Assembly: GCF_017901175.1 (NCBI RefSeq) | Contig: NZ_CP072793.1 | Coordinates: 1,612,001 to 1,676,000 of the forward strand | Source: Thiothrix unzii | GTDB taxonomy: Bacteria; Pseudomonadota; Gammaproteobacteria; Thiotrichales; Thiotrichaceae | DNA length: 64,000 nucleotides | Reading direction: 5' to 3' | Notes under the pieces: model-generated | Database searches by the model: none | Told to the model about the DNA's origin: nothing | Seen by the model: only the letters and a program-made list of their open reading frames with translations | Translations under genes and position numbers: made by a program | In this document: positions 27,474 to 35,993 of the stretch, piece after piece | Position numbering within the stretch: position 1 is the stretch's first letter | Layout of the letters: the number at the start of each line of letters is the position of its first letter

Positions 27474-28219
27474 TACGCCGCCCCCTTCGTCAGTTTGAAA
27501 TACAACCAATACGGCAAGATACGCAACAGTTTCATCAAATACGCAAAGCGTTTGGGAAAGGCAATCTCGAAATTCTGGCGCGGCAAATCACGCATAATCG
27601 CTTGCGCCGCATCTTCCGCTTCCATCAAAAACGGCATTTTGAAATCGTTTTTATCAGTCAGTGGCGAACGCACAAAACCGGGGTTAACCACCCGCAACAA
27701 CACGCCTCGCGCCTTCAATTCCAGATGCAACGATTCCGCCAAGCTAATCACCGCCGCTTTGCTGGCACTGTAGGGCGCGGATTTTGGCAAACCGCGATAA
27801 CCCGCAATACTCGCCGTCAGCAAGATTTGCCCACGCCCCCGCGCCAACATCAACGGTAAGATCGCATCCAACCCGTTAACCATGCCCAGATAATTCACTT
27901 CGCACAGCTTACGGAATAACGCCGGATCAAAAGCATCCAACGGCATCGGGGTGTAATCACCCGCATTCAGCACGCACAACTCAATATCACCGAGTTCACG
28001 GGTAATCGCCGCCGCAGCTTCATGCAAACTTTGCGCATCGGTCACATCCAGCGGGTAAGGCGTTAACGAGGGGTTACGTGCCTGCATCGCTTGCAACGGC
28101 TCAATGCGTCGCGCACTAATCGCGACTTTCCAACCCGCCGCAGCTAACGCAAACGCGAGGGCTTGCCCAATGCCGGAACTTGCACCGACCAACCAAGCGA
28201 CGGAAGGTTGAGTGTTCAT
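27473..28219 (-). CDS. Short-chain dehydrogenase/reductase
   Basis: This 248-residue SDR enzyme has the cofactor motif VGASSGIGQALAFAL, LNAGDY, the catalytic Ser in LLTASIAGYRGLP and the YxxxK motif YSASKAA. It starts at ATG 28219, overlapping the DUF3429 stop. The C-terminal extension with ILPYWLYFKL is hydrophobic and may touch the membrane. It likely reduces or oxidises a lipid intermediate; the substrate is unknown. Confidence 0.88.
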   Translation of the reverse strand: MNTQPSVAWLVGASSGIGQALAFALAAAGWKVAISARRIEPLQAMQARNPSLTPYPLDVTDAQSLHEAAAAITRELGDIELCVLNAGDYTPMPLDAFDPALFRKLCEVNYLGMVNGLDAILPLMLARGRGQILLTASIAGYRGLPKSAPYSASKAAVISLAESLHLELKARGVLLRVVNPGFVRSPLTDKNDFKMPFLMEAEDAAQAIMRDLPRQNFEIAFPKRFAYLMKLLRILPYWLYFKLTKGAA

Positions 28220-28680
28220 CCTGCCACTATCCCCGATGCAATTAACGAACACGTCACCGCTATCGTCAGATTTCGGCGCATTTTGCGGTAATCGTCAGGC
28301 AATAATCGAAACAATAAGCGAGTATCAGCCACATAAACCAACGTCACCAAACCAGCTAGTGCGAATAACGCCCCCTGAATCGGCAACAACAACGCAAACC
28401 ACGCCAACACACCCGGAACAACGCTAAACAACAGCAAATGGGTGCGTTCGCGCTGCTCTAATTTATCGAGCATTCCCAGTGTCACGCCCCAATGCACCGC
28501 CCCCAGAAAACTCAGAATAATCGCCGCATACGCCGCCAACCACCAATCCAAGCGCACATTTTCCAGCCCGGGCAAACTGGTTTCGTACATCAACGCTGCA
28601 CTTAACGCCAGAAACGGCAACAAACCGCCGTAACCTAACGACCACATCAATTCGGGTAACGGGCGTGTCGTGGGCTGCAT
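28216..28680 (-). CDS. DUF3429 membrane protein
   Basis: With ATG 28680, which has AGGAGAA just upstream, the 154-residue protein has about five hydrophobic segments and the conserved-looking block LSFLGAVHWGVTLG. This is typical of DUF3429, which is found in several clusters with SDR and lipid genes. It is the first gene of a leftward operon with the SDR and NTF2-like genes. The 167 bp between it and the CRISPR array hold no other gene that I can support. Confidence 0.85.
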   Translation of the reverse strand: MQPTTRPLPELMWSLGYGGLLPFLALSAALMYETSLPGLENVRLDWWLAAYAAIILSFLGAVHWGVTLGMLDKLEQRERTHLLLFSVVPGVLAWFALLLPIQGALFALAGLVTLVYVADTRLLFRLLPDDYRKMRRNLTIAVTCSLIASGIVAG

Positions 28681-28847
28681 AAGGTTCTCCTGCTTTCGTT
28701 GAAACATACAACGCCACAGTGTAACGCTTATCGAGCCATTGCAGAAAAACCGGATGCGCACGGTGATTATTTGAAAGAATCAATCATTGCATCGCCGTGG
28801 TAGCACTGGGACTTGATCGCCGAGTGTGACAAACCGTTTAGCCTACT

Positions 28848-29655
28848 TTTATAAACTGCCAGTGCGGCAGTGAACGTCAGTGATATGCAATGGTGGGTTT
28901 ACGCGCTTTTCTAAGCTGCCAGTGCGGCAGTGAACGCGCAACAGGTGATTAGAGAGGTCGATGTGTTTTTCTAAGCTGCCAGTGCGGCAGTGAACAGAAT
29001 GGCATCGTCGATAAGGAGTTTACGCGGTTTCTAAGCTGCCAGTGCGGCAGTGAACGGTTGTGCTATGATTTGAGTAATCAAACACATTTTCTAAGCTGCC
29101 AGTGCGGCAGTGAACTCCACGGCATAACCTGCTGCGGCTAACGCGATTTTCTAAGCTGCCAGTGCGGCAGTGAACTATACACCACTACTAAATACTTGCC
29201 CTTGCGTTTTCTAAGCTGCCAGTGCGGCAGTGAACCACCATCACCACATCGGCAATCGTCGCCATGCTTTCTAAGCTGCCAGTGCGGCAGTGAACAGGCG
29301 TGTATTTCTTCACTGCTTTCCTGATACTTTCTAAGCTGCCAGTGCGGCAGTGAACAGTGTGTAGTCGTTGCCGATGGTGGAATTGGATTTCTAAGCTGCC
29401 AGTGCGGCAGTGAACGTTTGCGGGGGTGTGCTGATTTGGCGCACGGTTTTCTAAGCTGCCAGTGCGGCAGTGAACGCTTTGATATTGCACCAGTGGCAAC
29501 TTTGCTATTTCTAAGCTGCCAGTGCGGCAGTGAACGATTCGTCGTTACCTTGCCGTCCTTGGGTTTATTTCTAAGCTGCCAGTGCGGCAGTGAACTCCAT
29601 CAGCGTCATGGCCTGATTTGTCGCAACTTTCTAAGCTGCCAGTGCGGCAGTGAAC
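28848..29655 (-). CRISPR. Type I-F CRISPR array, 14 repeats and 13 spacers, leaderless
   Basis: A 28-bp repeat recurs every 60 bp from 28848 to 29655, giving 14 repeats and 13 different 32-bp spacers. Read on the reverse strand the repeat begins GTTCACTGCC and ends AGCTTAGAAA, with a CTGCC/GGCAG hairpin, which is the I-F Cas6f substrate. The leftmost repeat (28848-28875) carries two substitutions (A for C and A for G on the + strand, in the TTTCTAAG end), which marks it as the old, leader-distal end. The right, leader-proximal end abuts the coding sequence of a truncated csy2 with no leader between. I recognised no spacer target. Confidence 0.98.
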
Positions 29656-30108
29656 GGTAAATTTACCTACCGCACTACACAGTGGCTTTTCATCGCCACC
29701 CGCCAATTTGCACCGCGCCAGCAACAACGGTTCAAACTGCGCCAGCAAGCGTTCCAACGGTCGTCCATCCGGTAAATTATCGACTTCCAGTACCAACGAA
29801 ACCGTCAAATGACACCGCCCCTCCTCCACAAATGACGGGCGATTGCCATCCTTATCCAGCGGATTCGCGGTCAAACGTAACGTGCGACTGTAATTTTCCT
29901 GATGGTCTTGCATCGTGAACGCATGACTCGCGATCCCCACACCCCGAATCAGCAATTCATCAGGGTCAGCCGTCGGGTTCAAGTGGCGTTGCAGCGCATG
30001 AGCCAAACCCATAAACGCCGTGACCGCCGGAAAACCAAAGGTAAACGGGCTGGCAATCGCATTCGCGTTCTGCACCCGCAGATGTTTGAGTAACACATAC
30101 TGACTCAC
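29656..30108 (-). pseudogene. csy2: Truncated csy2 (cas5f), fused in frame to the CRISPR array
   Basis: The first 151 codons encode the N-terminal half of Csy2 (MSQYVLLKHLRVQNANAIASP at the start, then GFPAVTAFMGLAHAL and GVGIASHAF). Intact Csy2 proteins have about 300-330 residues. Codon 151 ends exactly where the first CRISPR repeat begins, and the frame continues through that repeat as VHCRTGSLE and on through a second repeat until a stop at 29545. A perfect palindrome, GGTAAATTTACC (29656-29667), lies directly at the junction. csy3 and cas6f, which normally follow, are absent. Its start overlaps the csy1 stop by 4 bp. Confidence 0.9.
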
Positions 30109-31328
30109 AGCAAAAACTCCTCATGCTCACGCGCATACCCCAGCATTTCTGCCTGAAACGCCTTGACTTCGATTTCACCCAAACTCACGGCATCGCCCTG
30201 TTTTTTGCGGAAACGCTTATAGCTGGTGACGACCCACTCGCTCATGCTGCGTGTAATGGTTTCCTGCCATTGCTCTGGCGCGGGGTTACTCTCACGGTAG
30301 GCCGCATCCAACCAAAAGCGTTGCGCCGCTGGTAAACGAAAACCTTCCGCCCCCGACCAACCCGCTGGCTGCTGTTGCAACAACACTGCCCGCCCCATGA
30401 CCCAATCAAACAATTGCTCAATACGCCGCTGCCGGTATTGGCGAATCTCGACGTTGTTGTAATCGGTCAGCAATAACTTGTGCAGGGCGGTGATGATCTC
30501 GCTCCAGTCCGCATCCCAACGTAACCATTGGAAAAAATCCGCTTTCGGCAAATGCAGGTAATGCTGCTGCAATTCCGGCGGAAAACACTGCATCAACCAC
30601 GCCTCTCCGCCGTTATTGCTATTCAGCTTGCTGATGTTTTGCGGCTTCGTCCCACCGAAATGCAGGGTCAGCAACCCCGTCATATCGGCAAAACCCTGTT
30701 CGTGGAATAGCTCCTTACGCCGCGCTTCCCGTGCTGCTTTGGTCGCCTCGGAAAACTTCATCTGGCGCAAACGTTCGCGGTGTTCCGTCATCAAACCGGA
30801 CGGGTACAATACCGACAGCAAGTGATAACCCTCTGCCACCGGAAAATACACCTGCTTCACATTGGTATGCGTTTTCGCGCCCCCATCCACCGCTTTGATT
30901 TGCAAAAACGCTGTGCGCCACGCAGCAAACGTTTCCTCACCCACCGCTAACAAGGCTTTCAGAACAGCACTGTTGGCTTCAAAGTGTTCCAAGACGCTAC
31001 GCCCATCGTCCAACACAACAGAAAGGAAAGCGTACACATCCAACGCTGCCGCATTGCCCACCACATCCTGCCCCGACTTCGCATTGCCGGAACGCACATA
31101 ACCATCAGCAGCATATTCACCCGCAAACAACACGGGCGTAATTCGTGCATCGGGGTGGCTAAACTTGCCGGGGTGCGAAACCAGACTGAGCTGTGCGGCA
31201 CGATTTGCAGCACTTGCACCCCACACCGCTATCTGAAACTCCTGCTCAATTTCCGCGACGGGTTTCTTCGCCTCTTTCAGCGGCTTCTGCTTACGCTTTT
31301 CCAAAAAATCGACAATCGGGTTTATCAT
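30105..31328 (-). CDS. csy1: Type I-F Cascade large subunit Csy1 (Cas8f)
   Basis: This 407-residue protein begins MINPIVDFLEKRKQKPLKEA and has blocks such as AANRAAQLSLVSHPGKFSHPDA and LHFGGTKPQNISKLNSNNGG, typical of Csy1, which recognises the protospacer-adjacent motif and the crRNA 5' end with Csy2. It overlaps cas3 upstream and csy2 downstream by 4 bp each. It looks intact, but without full Csy2, Csy3 and Cas6f in the locus it cannot form a Csy complex unless these are supplied from elsewhere. Confidence 0.95.
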   Translation of the reverse strand: MINPIVDFLEKRKQKPLKEAKKPVAEIEQEFQIAVWGASAANRAAQLSLVSHPGKFSHPDARITPVLFAGEYAADGYVRSGNAKSGQDVVGNAAALDVYAFLSVVLDDGRSVLEHFEANSAVLKALLAVGEETFAAWRTAFLQIKAVDGGAKTHTNVKQVYFPVAEGYHLLSVLYPSGLMTEHRERLRQMKFSEATKAAREARRKELFHEQGFADMTGLLTLHFGGTKPQNISKLNSNNGGEAWLMQCFPPELQQHYLHLPKADFFQWLRWDADWSEIITALHKLLLTDYNNVEIRQYRQRRIEQLFDWVMGRAVLLQQQPAGWSGAEGFRLPAAQRFWLDAAYRESNPAPEQWQETITRSMSEWVVTSYKRFRKKQGDAVSLGEIEVKAFQAEMLGYAREHEEFLL

Positions 31329-34300
31329 GCACCTTTTCTCCGTCGTTCAAATCCAAGCTCTGGGATAAACACAAAATGCTGTTCACCCTCCTTGTCCGGC
31401 AGGCGAATCTCGCCCAAGAATTCGCAAGTACGGCGCGTGCTATAGCCCAAGGTGCGCCGCTGTTCTTCAATCAAATCGGGGTAATCCAGTGTCAACCACA
31501 ACCGCTCCCGTAATTCAGGTTCAAGCGTTTCAATATGCAGGTTATGCGCTTGCTTACCCTGCACGCCCTCTTCAAGCGGCTGGCGTAATACTAACTCCCC
31601 CTCTTCGATATGCAGCTTATAGGCTTCATCCTGCTCAGAATCGCGGAAGCGCGTCACTTGTTGCGCCAAACTGGTGAGGTAAAACGCCCCCTGCGTCCAA
31701 CCCTGTACGGTTTTAGGCGTGAAATCCGCTTTGGTCATAATGTCTTGCAACACCTGATGTTCCAAGTCTGACAAGCTTGTCGTGGGCTGCAATGTATCCG
31801 CACATTGAATACGCGGCGCAGCATCGACCCGTTCCGCCAAGGCTTGCGTATCCAGCAAATCAGTCAAACGGTGCGTCGCCAGCGGATAACGGGAACTCTC
31901 ATAACCCGGTTGCTGGAACACTACTTTTTGTTGCCCCACAAAGCCCTTCAGGTTGTATTCCATCAGCAGCAGATTCGCCCCCTCCAAACCGCTCACCACC
32001 CGATGCCGCATTACCCGCCCCGCCATCTGGATAATCGAACGCAACGACGACGGCTCAATCACCGCCCAATCCAGATCGTGATCACGCCCGACTTCCTCAA
32101 CCGGCGTTGCCACCAAGATGAAAATCAGGTTGGGTTTGGTGCAATGCTGCAAGTGCTGCTTGATCAGCAAATTATCCTGCGGTTGGCGGTTTTGCTTGCG
32201 GTTGAGGACGCTATCCAGATGCTTTTCCTGCTCAGAACGCAGCAATAACACCTGACGACTGTGATACGGCATCACCCGAATTTCTACATCTTCCGGCAAT
32301 TCACAACCCAACAAATAGCGGCTCAAGTTGATACACGGGTCAACATTCGCCACCCGCACCACACCGACAGACAAGCGTTTACCCGTCGCCTGATCTTCAA
32401 CTCCATATTGCCGATGCAGGCTAATCGCACTGTTCAACACCTGCTGAAACCAATGCTGCTGCAAATCTTCGGTTTGAATACCTTCGCGTGACAAAGGCAA
32501 CACACGGGCTTTGCGCCTGACTTGCGTTTCCCGCGCCAAGGCTTTCAAACGCTTGCCGACAAAGGCTTGATGTGCTGACCGAAAGCTCTCTTCATCCGTC
32601 ACCAGTTGCACGTTATTGCCGAACTCATCCAGCCAGAAAGCCGTCACACCCGCTTTGCGCTGGCGACTCGCGGCAAACAACTTCCAACCCTGCTGATACG
32701 CATGAAACAAGCCTTCGGCAATCGCAGGCGGAATCGTCGCCGAGGAAATCATTACCTTACGCCCCAACATCCCGCTCAGGTGCACCAAACGTGCAATCGC
32801 AGGCAAATCCTGCTGATCAAAATCATCCACCTCATCAATCACCAAATCCGCCGACATCAGCCGCAAAGTCGGCAAAATATGCTTCCCGCCATTCACGCCT
32901 TCGGTGGCTGGCATCAAATGGTCGATGGTCGATACCACTACAGGTGCGTACAACAGACTTTTGCTTTTGGTATCACGCAACACCGTACTCAAACGCTCAT
33001 CCGGCACGGCACTTTCGTACACAATTTCCATGCCTTCGCTCAGGGAACGCGCCGATGCTGAACCAGACGTTTCCACCTCATCCTCGCCCCCCGCGTGTTG
33101 CCCATCTTGACGTTGTTCATGCAGAAAGCGCACCGCCGCCGAACCGATCAATACCGCCAATTCGGTATTATCCAACTTGAGCTTGTCGCGGTATTCATCC
33201 CCCGTTTGCAAGGTCAGGGTACGCAACCCCAACGCAAGGTTGTAACGCAGGCTGTTATCGTCGTGCAGTGCTGCCATAACTTTGGCATTAGCGAAGGTTT
33301 TACCGCAGCCGGTACTCGCCATATTGACGGCAAAGAAACCGTTTTCCGCCAGCGCGTGTGCTTTGCGCCATGTTGCTAAGGCTTGTACCGCTTTGTTCTG
33401 CCAAGCAAAGGCGGGTGGTGACGGTTTACGCAGTGCTCGTACATCCCGCGCTCGCGGCAATTCTTTTTCAAATGCTGGCAGCAAATGACCAATTTTCAGC
33501 GCGGCATCAGCAACCTTGACCAGATGTTCATCGAGTTGCTGTTTGAGTGGGCGGTTGCCCTCTTTATCCTTACCCGTATTGGCATAGAGCTGCATATCAC
33601 TGCGCCACTGCGGGTCTTTTTCCTGCGAGGAATAATGATGATCGCCCAACATCAACGCCAGCCGCGCCAAGGTCAGCAACAAGCGTTCCACCGCTTCCGC
33701 CTCATCCAACAAACTCAGTACAGCTTGCGCTTTACCCGCCCAACGCGCTGCTTCTTTACACCAAGGGTCAGACAGCAGCGGCAAACCATTCGCAAACTTC
33801 CAATCCTTTTTCTCAGCAAACACCCAAGCAAAGTCTTTGATGTAACCCATCTCGCGGGAAATACACTCCAGCAACGCTTGCCGTTTGACTGGCTTGTTCC
33901 CATTGGAAAACGGAATAGCTTCGGACTTGTCCCACTGAAAACGCGGCAACTTGTGGTGCGTCACAATCAGCCAAGCCACCCACGTTGCCAGCCGTGACTG
34001 AGCGAAACCTGTTTCAAATGGATAATCCGCATCGGCTTTACTGGGTAGCGCATCCGCCAGCAGCTTTTTCATAAAAGCCTGCCGCGCTTTAGCATTCATG
34101 GCTTTGAGTGCCAGCGTATCTGCCAACCATTCCTGATCCGTTTTGCCGCTCACCAAGGCTTTGAACAACAGCAACGAAATCCATTCATGCCGGATAGGGT
34201 CACGCTTATTTTTATTGTTCGGGTTTGCCAGCATCCCCTGAAAATGATCCCACGACTTACCAAAATCATGGAACAACGCGGCAAGCGCAATCAGCACTTT

Positions 34301-34636
34301 CAGCAAAGGCAGGAAACGCCAGTCGTCTTCCCAATCTTCCTTGTGCAAATCCCGCTGGGTACGGTTGACCGGCACATTACCAAATTCATCAAACTGACGA
34401 CGGTTGCCCACAATCCACACCAATTCAGTGCGGCTCGTGCCACGCATCCGATGACACGACACCGCCGTGGTTTTGCGGGCAGTTTTAGCGAGGCGCGAAC
34501 GTACCGCGTTCAAACCTTCCTGTGTAATCACCGTCTGCCAAGTGCGTTCCCCAATCCGGTTAGCGTAGGCATCCAGCACTTGGCGGGTAATATCGAGGGA
34601 CTTTTTCTGGCATTGCGACACAAAGGTTACGATCAT
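31325..34636 (-). CDS. cas3: Type I-F Cas2-Cas3 fusion nuclease-helicase
   Basis: The 1103-residue protein has an N-terminal Cas2-like region (about 1-95), an HD nuclease domain with LFHDFGKSWDHF (His123-Asp124), a helicase Walker A motif STGCGKT near 442, the DExD motif VIDEVDDFD near 602 and a later VATPVEEVGRD / QMAGRVMRH helicase C part. The length matches I-F Cas2-3. It overlaps cas1 and csy1 by 4 bp. It should both degrade targets and take part with Cas1 in spacer acquisition. No internal damage is visible. Confidence 0.96.
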   Translation of the reverse strand: MIVTFVSQCQKKSLDITRQVLDAYANRIGERTWQTVITQEGLNAVRSRLAKTARKTTAVSCHRMRGTSRTELVWIVGNRRQFDEFGNVPVNRTQRDLHKEDWEDDWRFLPLLKVLIALAALFHDFGKSWDHFQGMLANPNNKNKRDPIRHEWISLLLFKALVSGKTDQEWLADTLALKAMNAKARQAFMKKLLADALPSKADADYPFETGFAQSRLATWVAWLIVTHHKLPRFQWDKSEAIPFSNGNKPVKRQALLECISREMGYIKDFAWVFAEKKDWKFANGLPLLSDPWCKEAARWAGKAQAVLSLLDEAEAVERLLLTLARLALMLGDHHYSSQEKDPQWRSDMQLYANTGKDKEGNRPLKQQLDEHLVKVADAALKIGHLLPAFEKELPRARDVRALRKPSPPAFAWQNKAVQALATWRKAHALAENGFFAVNMASTGCGKTFANAKVMAALHDDNSLRYNLALGLRTLTLQTGDEYRDKLKLDNTELAVLIGSAAVRFLHEQRQDGQHAGGEDEVETSGSASARSLSEGMEIVYESAVPDERLSTVLRDTKSKSLLYAPVVVSTIDHLMPATEGVNGGKHILPTLRLMSADLVIDEVDDFDQQDLPAIARLVHLSGMLGRKVMISSATIPPAIAEGLFHAYQQGWKLFAASRQRKAGVTAFWLDEFGNNVQLVTDEESFRSAHQAFVGKRLKALARETQVRRKARVLPLSREGIQTEDLQQHWFQQVLNSAISLHRQYGVEDQATGKRLSVGVVRVANVDPCINLSRYLLGCELPEDVEIRVMPYHSRQVLLLRSEQEKHLDSVLNRKQNRQPQDNLLIKQHLQHCTKPNLIFILVATPVEEVGRDHDLDWAVIEPSSLRSIIQMAGRVMRHRVVSGLEGANLLLMEYNLKGFVGQQKVVFQQPGYESSRYPLATHRLTDLLDTQALAERVDAAPRIQCADTLQPTTSLSDLEHQVLQDIMTKADFTPKTVQGWTQGAFYLTSLAQQVTRFRDSEQDEAYKLHIEEGELVLRQPLEEGVQGKQAHNLHIETLEPELRERLWLTLDYPDLIEEQRRTLGYSTRRTCEFLGEIRLPDKEGEQHFVFIPELGFERRRKGA

Positions 34637-35595
34637 GACAAAGACTCGCCGAGTTGTGCCGCCTCTTTCACCACATCAAACATAAAGTCCAACGCCTCAT
34701 GTTGGGTGAAACCTTGCAAACACATCTGGCGGAACTCCTGTTCTTTCGCCCCCTGTTCGGCGGCAATAAACGCCAGCGGCAACACAATCGCATCCTTGAT
34801 CAAGTCCGCCACATCGAATACCAATGCACCCCGCCGCGTCTTGCCGTGCATCACCGCAAAGCCATGCGGAATGCCCAACACCCACAAGCAGGTTGCCGCC
34901 AAGCCATAGGCCAAATAGTTACCGTGATTGAGGAACTGGTTTGCCAAGTCCAGTTCTTCCGGCTCATGAGAACGTACAAACTCGGCGGTATTAGTGCGGT
35001 TAGCAGCAAACTTGTAGAGTGCTTTGGTTAAACGCGCTTCCGACTGCAATAACTGCGTCACATCTGGGCTGTTGCCAATATCCTGCTGACAACGTTTCAG
35101 GGATTTTTCCAGCTCAAAATCATTCAAGGAAAAATCGTAACGGCGTAACTCTTTGTCTTTGCTCCAAACATGATCTAGGAAAGCGAGGCGTTTAGTTTGC
35201 AAAAAGCGGGCAATATTTAAACGCTTTTGCGCATCAAACCAAAAAGACATCCAGCTTTGCAGGTATTCGGTCGGGCGGTATTCGCTTTGTGGGGAAAGCC
35301 ATTCAATTTCAGTGGCGGCTAACAATGGCGTGCCACCGCCCCCGCTAAAGCCCAGCATGACACCCGCCCCGCATAACATTCTGACAGCGGCTTGCGTGAG
35401 TGACGTTCCCGTACCCAGCAAAACCACCGTGGTGTTGGCGATGGGGATGTTCCAATACTGATTTTCATCGTCAGTAGGTGTCAGGAAAACAACCCGACCA
35501 CCTTTGACCATGACACGGCAGTGTTCGAGGTAATAGATGTTTGCCCGCTTCGAATGCAGGATTTCTTTTTGCCCGGAATAAGTTTGGTTGCTCAT
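34633..35595 (-). CDS. cas1: Type I-F Cas1 integrase
   Basis: This 320-residue protein begins MSNQTYSGQKEILHSKRANIYYLEHCRVMV and contains GAGVMLGFSGGGGTP, AKxxN-like NRTNTAEFVRS and the HGFAVMHGKTRRGALVFDVADL block with the catalytic His and Asp of Cas1. It is the first gene of the leftward cas operon and looks intact. The 175 bp upstream, up to the tRNA gene, must hold the operon promoter and contain the tRNA terminator. Confidence 0.96.
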   Translation of the reverse strand: MSNQTYSGQKEILHSKRANIYYLEHCRVMVKGGRVVFLTPTDDENQYWNIPIANTTVVLLGTGTSLTQAAVRMLCGAGVMLGFSGGGGTPLLAATEIEWLSPQSEYRPTEYLQSWMSFWFDAQKRLNIARFLQTKRLAFLDHVWSKDKELRRYDFSLNDFELEKSLKRCQQDIGNSPDVTQLLQSEARLTKALYKFAANRTNTAEFVRSHEPEELDLANQFLNHGNYLAYGLAATCLWVLGIPHGFAVMHGKTRRGALVFDVADLIKDAIVLPLAFIAAEQGAKEQEFRQMCLQGFTQHEALDFMFDVVKEAAQLGESLS

Positions 35596-35710
35596 GATGG
35601 CTCCCGATGAGGATTTATAGGCTTATAGCATATAAATTATCAAGGCCACTAGCGGGATAGAAACAACTGCGAATACGTTTGCCCATTACTGATCAGAATG
35701 GCTCAGGCAT

Positions 35711-35736
35711 AAAAAAACCCGCTGTAATGCGGGTTT
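35711..35736 (-). terminator. Terminator after tRNA-Ser
   Basis: AAACCCGC (35715-35722) pairs with GCGGGTTT (35729-35736) around a 6-base loop, followed on the reverse strand by a run of T residues (35711-35717). It lies 35 bp beyond the 3' end of the tRNA. Confidence 0.88.
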
Positions 35737-35770
35737 CAGGATGTTTTAGAACGTCACCGTTCAATAATAT

Positions 35771-35858
35771 GGCGGAGAGCGAGGGATTCGAACCCCCGGA
35801 GGTTTAACCCTCAACGGTTTTCAAGACCGCCGCCTTCGACCACTCGACCAGCTCTCCG
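35771..35858 (-). tRNA. tRNA-Ser (anticodon UGA)
   Basis: The reverse strand gives an 88-nt tRNA with acceptor arms GGAGAGC and GCTCTCC, an encoded CCA end (35771-35773), the anticodon loop CTTGAAA with anticodon TGA, a long variable arm typical of serine tRNAs (around GAGGGTTAAACCTC) and the T-loop GGTTCGAATCC. It lies between cas1 and purM. Confidence 0.97.
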
Positions 35859-35993
35859 AAGGCTGCGAATAATACGCAATGTGCGAACCAATTTCCAGCT
35901 TTTTTTCACGCATCGGAAACGCGCAGTGTCTGTCAGCCGACCAGTGGCTATGATAGAATCGCCGCTTTGCTGTACCGAAAGAGACAGGTCTTA

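Noticed and set aside
29188-29660. Open reading frames made of repeated VHCRTGSLE or LSCQCGSE units on both strands
   Set aside because: They are translations of the CRISPR repeat (28 bp) and spacers; the 60-bp unit is a multiple of three, so frames stay open by chance.
32572-34909. Several + strand frames of 150-240 codons opposite cas2-3 and cas1
   Set aside because: They are antisense shadows of well-supported cas genes, rich in His, Arg, Pro and Thr as expected from reverse reading.
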